From Aotearoamyces nothofagi (Eukaryota > Ascomycota > Leotiomycetes > Leotiales > Tympanidaceae): a DNA stretch of 64,000 nucleotides. The notes under the pieces were generated by a model. That model had not been told where the DNA came from. It saw only the letters and a list, made by a program, of their open reading frames with translations, and did no database searches. The position numbers and the translations under genes were made by a program. Shown piece after piece: positions 56,454 to 64,000 of this stretch (position 1 is the stretch's first letter; every line of letters begins with the position of its first letter). Where the stretch lies: NCBI GenBank assembly GCA_015345905.1, contig JADDTR010000009.1, positions 558,001 to 622,000 of the forward strand. The letters run 5' to 3'.

Positions 56454-56748
56454 ACTAGGTACAGCTATTCTGCCACGGCTTCTATCTGCTATGTTAATTC
56501 TGAAGCCGGTCACCGCATTGTAGTTTAATGATGTGTCTGAGTATGTTTCGCCATGGCGAGGCTTCGTCGAATCGGCCATAAGTAGCACTAGTGTGGATGC
56601 GGTGCTGAGAAGGCGGTATAGCCTGGCAAATCCTTAGATCAGATCAGAAATTGACCACAGTGATAGCCTCGCGAATACCCCGCGATATGTCCAGATTGGA
56701 GTCACAGAAACATATTGAAAAGAACTAGGAACTTACACTACACTCAGA

Positions 56749-57795
56749 ATGTCTGCAAGCAACACAAGAGTCTATGACGGGCCTGAAATGACGTTAACAG
56801 TGCTGGGTTCAGGTAGGTGTTTAGTTGATGTGAGGTGGTAGTGAATGAGCAGGCAGTTAATACGCGTGCACTTCATAGGAACTCTAGGAACTGCCATACT
56901 CTCCGGTGTACTTTCCTCTTTACGCGAATCTAAAGAACTCAGTTTAAACTCTACTCCAGCTCCCTTAGAGGATCTCTATCTACAACTTCCTTCCCATTTC
57001 ATCGCCTGCGTGCGCCGAACTGAGAGCGCAAGGAGGATCAAACAAGCTCTCCACGAATACATTGACACTGTCGAAGTTGTGACAGACGACAATATCAATG
57101 CATGCACCAAGGCAGATGTGGTTCTATTAGGATGCAAGCCATATATGGTCAGCGATATATTAGGAGTGGAAGGCATGAAAAAGGCACTTCACGGGAAGTT
57201 ACTGATTAGCATTCTGGCTGGAGTTCCTGCAACGCAGATTGAGAAGGCGATTTATGGCGACGTATCTGCGGAGGACCCAGCCAAAAGCGGAAGGTGCAGA
57301 ATCGTGCGCGCCATGCCGAATACCGCATCTGGAATTAGAGAGTCGATGACTGTCATTGCCACATCTAAACCACCACTGCCACTGGCGTCACAATCACTCG
57401 TTACATGGATATTCAAACGCATTGGTGAGGTTGTATATCTTCCAGAGAGCAACATGGATGCGTCTACGGCCCTGTGCGGATCCGGACCAGCGTTATTCTT
57501 GCTACTTCTGGAAGGAGCCATCGCTGGTGGCGTCGCAATGGGTCTTCCAAGAGCTGAAGCTCAGATGATGGCTGCCCAAACGATGAAGGGTGCAGCCGGC
57601 ATGGTGCTTGCCGGAGAACATCCCGCTGTACTACGTGATAATGTCACCACACCCGGTGGTTGCACCATTGGTGGACTACTTGTTCTTGAAGAGGCCGGGG
57701 TGCGTGGATCTGTTGCAAAAGCTGTGCGTGAGGCAACGGTAGTTGCGAGCCAGCTTGGGAAAGGTGTTCAGAATGTCAATGGGACGAGACACTGA
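56749..57795 (+). CDS. PRO3: Pyrroline-5-carboxylate reductase (326 aa)
   Basis: Exons 56749-56812 and 56879-57795. Catalyses the last step of proline synthesis, NAD(P)H-dependent reduction of pyrroline-5-carboxylate, in the cytosol. The 66-nt intron interrupts the dinucleotide-binding loop (TVLGSG|TLGTAILSG). Further motifs are VVLLGCKPYMV, the MPNTASGIRESM segment, CGSGPAL and the P5CR signature DNVTTPGGCTIGGL near the C-terminus. All catalytic-domain blocks are present. An uninterrupted frame from 56845 would lack the first glycines, so the spliced start at 56749 is right. The shared upstream region with CTK3 is about 300 bases. Confidence 0.95.
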
Positions 57796-58044
57796 ACTTG
57801 GTTTACGCATGAGTTAAGGAAGATGTTGAACATTAAATATGAAAGGGGGCCGGCACTTCATTAGCATCCTGAAGTGTCGTACGTTAGACCATTGTACACT
57901 TATTGAGAACCCTTATAGAGTATACGCAGGGTATCTATTGTTAAAACGCCTCCCTTGTCACATCAAGGGCACTTTGGTACCACCGGTGAAGGCCCACCTT
58001 GCTGCGCACAAAAACGCCTAAGACATATATACTACCCAGTCATT
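57796..58044. other. Short convergent spacer
   Basis: About 250 bases between PRO3 and HAT1 stops; 3' UTRs only. Confidence 0.5.
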
Positions 58045-59758
58045 TTATTGCTCCATCAATCTGGCCTTTTTTGATGTCTGCTCCTCGACATCATTATCCT
58101 CAGGTGCTGCCCTTTTCCCACTCGCATCATCTGTGCGGTTCAATACTTGTGGGTCAGATCTCCCATCTAACTTCCTTAGCAACCTTGCATAATCCGCTTC
58201 AACATTATCTAGGGCATCCTCAAGCTTATCTATTCGTTCAGAACGATCTAGCTGGATCAAAGAATCCTTGTTGTGCCTATATAAGCGTTGCTTGACAAAA
58301 AGTTGCCAAAGGTGATATTCATGCTCTTTCAACTTTAGCTCAGCAGTCGTCCCCTTCTTCTGCTCAAGTAGTAAAGATTTCCTGATCGAGATTGGGATCA
58401 AGGAGAGAAGCTGCATTTCCACTAGACGATCAAACTGCCGTGGGGCAATTTTAGCCTTCCTTCGTAAGCGATCGAGAGCAGCCATATCAACTATCTTGCT
58501 AGTTGGCACACGACCTTTGTGCCGGATTGTCACATCGTTGTTGATTCTGACCTCGGCGAATTCCGGCCAGCCTCGGAGACGAGTGAGGTCATTCAAGTCG
58601 CGCATATCATCGAACGCTTCGCTTGGATCTTCCACTGTGATTTCGACAGTCTCCGGAGAATTCAAATAGAAATCAAAAATAGTGGAGTAGAATCTAGCAC
58701 CATTTCCCCCTCCTTGAAAGGGCGGAAGTATTATAAATTGTGATATTCTGGACCGACAGGGTAGGTCGGAAGAACTTGTTGTGTTAGAATATGGTAGCTG
58801 GAAACTTGATGTAGCTGGACGAGAAATAGCTTTCATCGGTGTGGTAGATGATGCCGCTGGGGGCGTAATGGCTTGTACGAGGAAGAACCGGTACACTGTG
58901 CAATATCCCATGAAAATATAAGGCGAAATAGCTGATCCATCATCTACAGGATTCTTCTTGAACAAAAAGAAAACTGTCCATCGTTCCAGCGACCACTCTG
59001 GATCATCAAAATCAATGCATGTACCTCCTTCAATGAAGAATGGTACTAATATCTGGATACGTTTGATGAATTGCTGTACAGCCTTATCAGCGAGACTTCC
59101 CTTCCATACTTCGTAGTTCGTATTCTCCGCGGTAATAGTCTTTAGCAGCTCTCCAGGTGGTTTCCAGTGTTTATATGTGTCACTGTTGATGCTAGTATCA
59201 AAACCAGTAGACTTTTCAAACGCAGCTATTGTGCGTTTAGGATTGTTCAGATCTATACATGTTACAGAGTTGCAACTCACTTGCTGGCAGAAATTCCTCC
59301 AAGATCTTCTTGACATCAGTTGGACTCGTATCTCCAACCGTCTTGAACTTCTTATTGTATGTGATTTGCAGCCCCGGTCGCATATCGCAAGCATGATACT
59401 TGAGATGTATTTTGAGACCTTGATAGCCAAATATCCTCTCTTCATCGCCGAAAATGGAATATGTGAACTTTGGGTGAAAGGTGGTAATGGCTTTTGATGA
59501 GCCAGCAGCAGGTACCACTAGCGATATATGGACAGCATTGTTGGAGTTCGTAGACCCTGTAAATTATAATTAGTCGTGTTTCATGATAAATTTGCCCCTT
59601 CAGGTGTAAAAGTCATAAACGGAGTTGAAATGGTGAGTTGATAGCTTCTAGGGCAGATAGTGCTCGGAGAGGAGGCAGAAGTGAACATATATGAAGAGAA
59701 CACTGATCCGGAAAGGGACGATAGAATATGACTTACAATCGCCCGCCGCATCTGCCAT
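58045..59758 (-). CDS. HAT1: Histone acetyltransferase type B catalytic subunit (492 aa)
   Basis: Minus-strand exons 59758-59737 (22 nt), 59556-59281 and 59225-58045; introns of 180 and 55 nt. HAT1 acetylates newly made, non-nucleosomal H4 on Lys5 and Lys12 together with Hat2. The N-terminal domain shows FHPKFTYSIFGDEERIFGYQGL, DMRPGLQITYNKKF and the DVKKILEEFLP helix. The GNAT core has RISQFIILPPFQGGGNGARFY, where the GGGNGA loop binds acetyl-CoA, then ITVEDPSEAFDDMRDLND with the catalytic-region acidic residues. The C-terminus is charged and helical. A 28-nt spacer to an earlier AG is too short for an intron, so the acceptor at 59226 is used, giving FLPATAFEKS. The substrate histone H4 is encoded 16 kb away in the window. 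Confidence 0.94.
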
Positions 59759-60135
59759 TTCGGCTACCGTCACGAATAATGCACCTGAGAAGTTTGGTTT
59801 ATATTGCCTGACGTTTCGATTCAGCTCTACGGATTATCCGTCGCGTGAAGCTCCTTTGGGATTTCGCGTTCTTAAAGTTGCCAGGAATACACGGCACTTC
59901 CCGTTAGCGACTTGGGTATTTGGCGTCAGCCTTGTCCGTTGTTCAGGGTGGACATGCAGATCAGGATCCCCTGAACTCCACCTTGAAGCTGGCCCATTAC
60001 ATTTCATATATAAATGTTTAGGCAGACACTACCGAACTTCTGCTACTATACAACCATTGCATCATGAACATTTAACATCGCATTTAATTGTTTGTAATAC
60101 GGGAGCAATTTAAGGACTTTGGGTAGGAGGCCAAA
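59759..60135. promoter_or_regulatory. Divergent promoter region of HAT1 and ATX2-like gene
   Basis: 377 bases separate the two start codons; both promoters must lie here or in the 5' leaders. No specific site stands out. Confidence 0.5.
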
Positions 60136-61503
60136 ATGCTGGACGGTTTGTTTATGCTGCTCAGCCTGAGCGTGGTGATGGCTTTGGCGTATGCTCCTCT
60201 CCTTGTTCTGAACTCGAGCATTTACTGATATCTTGCCTAGTTCATTTCTCGCAGGCGCATTGCCACTATCTATGAGTCTTTCACAATCTCAACTGCGACT
60301 GATATCCACGATCGGAATGGGCGTCTTGGTTGGCACATCCATGATTGTTATTATACCAGAAGGGGTCGAGGCTGTCTATACAGCTGGATCTGTTGGACAC
60401 ACGCATGGGAATAGAAATAGAGGACTGAACACGCACACTATTGACGTTCGATGGGCTACTTCCTCTAGATTAGCAATCAAGGGGGCAGAGACGACACCGC
60501 AATTTCGACCTAGAAAGGCTGCAGATATAGACGCATTTAGTAGTCTCCCAGGACCCGTGATACCAGATACGGACGGGAGTTCCAGTTCCCTGGATGGCCA
60601 TCCAGGACCTGTGGTAGCGGCGGTGGACACACCAGATAGCGTAGGCACAGACCCTGCTGCAACGAGCCCTTTTGATGGTGAGCCCCATGCGGATGAAAGT
60701 GGCAATGACGAAGTCGATTCACCAACATTCTATATCGGGCTATCTCTTATATTGGGCTTTGTTCTCATGTTCTTGATCGACAAGCTACCCCGGCACGCCT
60801 CAGACACCCTCCAGCCACCACCACCACCTCGCCATATATCTCTGAATAACCTATCTCAGTCCGTTTCCGAGGAAGAAGAGTCAGAAAGCTTTCTGCAGTC
60901 TCTAACGCCAAGTCCAAAACAGACGCGAAGTCTTGCTACCACCACAGGCCTCGTGATCCATGCTGCAGCGGATGGGATTGCGATGGGTGCATCCACTTCC
61001 ACCTCAAACACGAAACTCGGGTTCATCATATTCATCGCAATTATGCTTCACAAAGCACCTGCTGCATTTGGACTTACATCTGTGCTTCTAAAGCAAGGGC
61101 TATCGAAAAGAGCAGCTCGCGGGCATCTGATCATCTTTAGTTTGGCTGCCCCATTTGGGGCTCTCTCGACATGGCTTCTTGTTCATATATTAGGCGGGGG
61201 TAGTCTTGATGGCCAGGTCGGGCAATGGTATACGGGCATGTTACTTTTATTTTCAGCCGGGACTTTTCTGTAAGGATGCCCCTCCAGGGCAGTATCGCCT
61301 CTTGGCTAACTAGGTCTAGTTATGTTGCGATGCACGCCATGCAAGAAGACGGCTCTGCTCACGATCATCCATCTCCCAACGGGTATACCGACAGCGGACC
61401 AGGATCTCAACGGAAGTATGCACGGCCTCAGATGCGAGATACCTTCGCAGCGGTTGGTGGCATGCTTATACCTCTCTTGACTCAGTTTGGCCACAGCCAT
61501 TAG
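60136..61503 (+). CDS. ATX2: ZIP family metal transporter, ATX2-like (421 aa)
   Basis: Exons 60136-60188, 60241-61269 and 61320-61503. Hydrophobic helix 1 begins MLDGLFMLLSLSVVMALA and continues in exon 2 with SFLAGALPLSMSLS. A His/Gly/Asn-rich loop and a long acidic variable loop (about residues 65-185) follow. Helices 4 and 5 carry the ZIP metal-site motifs HAAADGIAMG and HKAPAAFGL. The last exon supplies YVAMHAMQE and ends with a helix and QFGHSH. Yeast Atx2 is a Golgi membrane transporter for manganese homeostasis, and this subfamily (ZIP9-like) is suggested by the short N-terminus and late AMHAMQE motif. The ion carried here is inferred. Two in-phase acceptors six bases apart (61313, 61319) exist; the second is favoured by branch distance. 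Confidence 0.88.
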
Positions 61504-62003
61504 GCCCCGCCATAATGGGCGAATTCTGGATTTATACTGTACATCTAGAACTTTGTATCCCAATGAATGTATGAATAAATGATGTAGTCAAGCGCGCAAT
61601 GAAACCTCCTACCTTTAAATCCAAACTACTATTTGAAGGTTAGCGGTATCGCTTGCTCCTTCGAGGCTTCCCTTGCCGTCGGTGGTGAGAATCTGGAATA
61701 GCCAGTGCTGAATATTGCCAGCAAGCAGACGGGGCGGTCCCTCGATTCCGGGGCTGCATCACACAACCAGCAAGATGGAACGAAGGGCCCGCCGGGGCGA
61801 ACAAGAGCGAGCCCAGCTGCTCCGTACGGGCTTTCGTGATATATGAAACTGCATTCCACGCAAGCTTTGCGGGGTTACTCGTGACTACGGCCCATAGCTG
61901 GCCTGGTACCGAGGCCCCAGGGGCGCCTAAGGCAGCGGTGCTCACGTGGTGCCCGCAAATAGCCCTGCCCTGGGCTCCAGCTCCATCATCCAGTGCAGCA
62001 CGC

Positions 62004-62042
62004 AGGTCCAGCACGTCCAGCACGTCCAGCACGTCCAGCACG
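62004..62042. repeat. GTCCAGCAC 9-nt minisatellite
   Basis: About four tandem copies seen directly, flanked by a further partial copy. GC-rich spacer, no coding role likely. Confidence 0.75.
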
Positions 62043-62559
62043 TACGGCCTTGGCCGGGTACGCTGTCTGGATAGCCTCAGCTGCAAAGGCCGTATGCGTT
62101 CGTCGCCGACGGCGGGCACGACGCGATGGATCCAGGACGCCGGCAGCAGCGGTGGCCGGTCCTGCTTGCTGGCTTGCTGGCCCTCGTCTCAGCTGTCGAC
62201 CACAGCGCGCCCCTGCATCCGACTCCGTCGCTGCTTAGTCGAGTCTGCAACGGGCGTCGGGTGTCGCACGCGGCGCAGGTGGCCGGCGCACGAGGCATAG
62301 CAGAGCAGACAGGCAAGCCAGCCGTCACCATCTGCTATGGAGACATGTATATATAATATATATATATGGAGATATCTGGAGATATCTGGAGATCTAGGGA
62401 GATATATCACGACGGCAGCCCGCGCCGCGCCCTCGAGCGGCCCGCACAGCGTGCGATGCGCGGCTGCGCGATGTGCCCGCCTGCGCCTGCCCCAAAGCCA
62501 GGCCTGACGGCAGAAGGCAGCACAGAACACCAGGCCCGTATCCCGTCTCCCCCGCTGTA

Positions 62560-62594
62560 GGCCCGCTGTGCGCCCGCTGTGCGCCCGCTGTAGA
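62560..62594. repeat. 11-nt tandem repeat (GCCCGCTGTGC type)
   Basis: Three near-perfect copies of GCCCGCTGT separated by GC; seen directly in the same spacer. Confidence 0.7.
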
Positions 62595-63150
62595 CATGCG
62601 CTAGCGCTCGGGATGCAAGTAATCGGCTGGATGGTCCGACGCCTCCATTCCGCAACCCTGTCGCCAGAGGGCTTTCGGTCAACGACCTGCCACACGGCTA
62701 CCGCTCTCACCTCCTCTCCTCATTCCTTACCTCAGCATCACCGTGCACTCTTGCTCTCCCGCCATTCTTATGTGATGTGATGATCGCTGGCGACGTGTAT
62801 GCTCGTGATGCTCATTGATGTCCCGCGTTCTGAGATTTAGGTTTGAGTGACACCTGCTTGTTCGCATCCGGCCACCGCCCTGTGCTGCTCCAGCCCTTCT
62901 CAGCTCCGCGGCCACGCTCTTCGTCTCTGCCCGTGTCCTCCTAGATCCTGTGCAGACTGCGTCTCGTCGCTGCTGGCTTCAGGAACATCGATGCTCTGCT
63001 GACAGCGTGCTCTCCCGCGCCTTACGCACCGCCTGCCTTTGGATATCCGCACGACGCTCGGTGAATCGAAGGCCCCTTACCAAACTCTATGCTCGATAGT
63101 TCCGCGGCACCGTCACCCTCCGACCAGCAGCCGTGCCCGAAACTAAAATC

Positions 63151-64000
63151 ATGATGGAAGGCATGGACGGACTGTATAAGCCGTTGAGTCTCACTGGACG
63201 TCGAGCATCTACGGCAAACTTCGAAGACGCTGGATCCTCTTCGCCCACTCGAGCCACACTCACCCTCGACACCAATGCTCGGATGCCCTCGAGAATCGAG
63301 AAGATCGTCCAGAGTCGAGTGGTCCGGGGGCCACCGACACCCAACATGACGACTCCTGCCGAGCTCGATTCTCCTACGCACTCCAGCCACGATCCTCCTC
63401 CGCCTCCTACACCGGCTGCGAGTCCTGGCCCGGACTGTATGCGACCAGACTGGAGCGATGCCGGAGATCAAGAAGACATATTTCTTGCACAGATCAGGCA
63501 CTACTTTAAACAGAGATCAGGACCAGAGCGCACGCGAATTCTGGGCGATCTATTAAATCTCTGCACAAGCCAGCAGTTAAGTTTTGTATCTCAATATGTT
63601 AGCCCGCTGCTGAAGAAGGATCCATTTACCAGCCTGCCAGACGAGTTGTGCTTACGAGTAAGTCTCGCTCATGGCAGTGTTCCAATTGTCCTTCATTCTG
63701 ACATGTCTCTTACTAGGTACTCTCCTTTATCGATGACGGAAAGGTCCTTGCTAGAGCGTCTCAAGTGTCGAGGAGATGGCGGGATCTACTTAGCGATGAC
63801 ATGACATGGAAAGTCCTTTGCGAGAAGCATGATTACCGCAGACGCCTGTCAATAAAAGAGGACAGACTGGAATATAACGCTCCGTTCCAATCCGCAATAC
63901 CTGTTAGACCCCAACCTTACCCGCTTCTGTCTCATGGCCTATCTATACAATCCTATACAAGTTCTACAGCCCCGGCCCCACAGTTTAACATCAATTCTCG
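63151..64000 (+). CDS. F-box protein, CDC4/POP1-like, 5' part only
   Basis: Exons 63151-63657 and 63717 to the window end; the gene is cut by the window edge. The frame is open back to 63133, but the first ATG is 63151 (MMEGMDGLYKPLSLTG). About 110 disordered Ser/Pro residues come first, then a helical dimerisation-like segment (DIFLAQIRHYFKQRSGPERTRILGDLL). The F-box runs from about residue 150: DPFTSLPDELCLR-VLSFIDDGKVLARASQVSRRWRDLLSDDMTWKVLC, split by a 59-nt intron. In SCF substrate receptors of the Cdc4/Pop1 type this order precedes WD40 repeats, and the following basic segment (HDYRRRLS) and linker fit. WD40 repeats should lie just beyond the window, which cannot be seen. The F-box call is firm; the orthologue call is inference. 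Confidence 0.82.

Larger units (their letters stand above)
61504..63150. other. Long spacer/5' region with three tandem repeats
   Basis: About 1.6 kb between the ZIP gene and the F-box gene, GC-rich in the middle. It holds a 9-nt GTCCAGCAC minisatellite (about 62004-62042), a GGAGATATCT run in an AT stretch (about 62345-62405) and an 11-nt CGCCCGCTGTG repeat (about 62560-62594). No gene supported; open frames reading LDVLDVLD are repeat artefacts. It probably includes a long promoter and leader for the F-box gene. Confidence 0.5.

Noticed and set aside
56845-57795. Unspliced start for pyrroline-5-carboxylate reductase (MSRQLIRVHFIG)
   Set aside because: It lacks the first glycines of the nucleotide fold, which the spliced exon at 56749-56812 supplies.
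61640-62119. Open frame with LDVLDVLDVLD
   Set aside because: The motif is only the translation of the 9-nt minisatellite.
61990-62600. Possible CRISPR-like array
   Set aside because: Units are contiguous 9-11 nt tandem copies without spacers, and the host is a eukaryote.

Overview
The window is filamentous ascomycete (Pezizomycotina) nuclear DNA. Most genes are broken by short introns of 45-60 bases with GT...AG ends and CTAAC- or CTGAC-like branch sites. The gene set is fungal: a C2H2/fungal_trans regulator, CBM1-tailed cellulases, and CDC27, CTK3, NHP10-like, RMD1 and SND2 homologues. Leotiomycetes is only a guess. All exon structures were worked out by hand from splice signals, reading phase and family knowledge, without transcripts or database searches.

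Region 1 (about 0.1-18.5 kb) is comparatively GC-rich and looks like an accessory catabolic neighbourhood. It holds a DUF3500 protein, a salicylate-hydroxylase-like FAD monooxygenase, a DHA1-type MFS transporter, a C2H2 plus fungal_trans transcription factor, a small conserved unknown, a fumarylacetoacetate-hydrolase (FAH) family enzyme and a flavin-containing monooxygenase. Together they could import or export, oxidise and hydrolyse an aromatic or cyclic compound. The spacers carry GGACA, GGCT and GGAT microsatellites.

Region 2 (about 18.5-38 kb) is AT-rich. It begins with an intact but strikingly fragmented GMP synthase gene: 13 coding exons, four of them 18-27 nt, one GC-AG intron and one 480-nt intron. 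Next comes a graveyard of cellulose-degradation genes: a dead GH6 cellobiohydrolase with CBM1, a dead AA9 polysaccharide monooxygenase, and a nearly whole GH5-CBM1 endoglucanase whose third intron appears to have lost its normal acceptor. A housekeeping island follows (RMD1-like, NHP10-like HMG protein, CCT8), then almost 4 kb of empty AT-rich DNA with a fold-back element.

Region 3 (about 38-48 kb) has an unknown 560-aa protein, histone H4 with a 10-nt first coding exon, a 939-aa coiled-coil protein and an SND2/TMEM208 homologue. About 4 kb of gene-poor DNA follows, with one degraded fragment.

Region 4 (52-64 kb) is compact and conserved: CDC27, CTK3, pyrroline-5-carboxylate reductase, HAT1, an ATX2-like ZIP transporter, and the 5' part of an F-box gene that runs off the end. 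Several pairs are divergent with short shared promoters (NHP10-like/CCT8, CTK3/PRO3, HAT1/ATX2). No intact transposon, CRISPR array or convincing tRNA was recognised.
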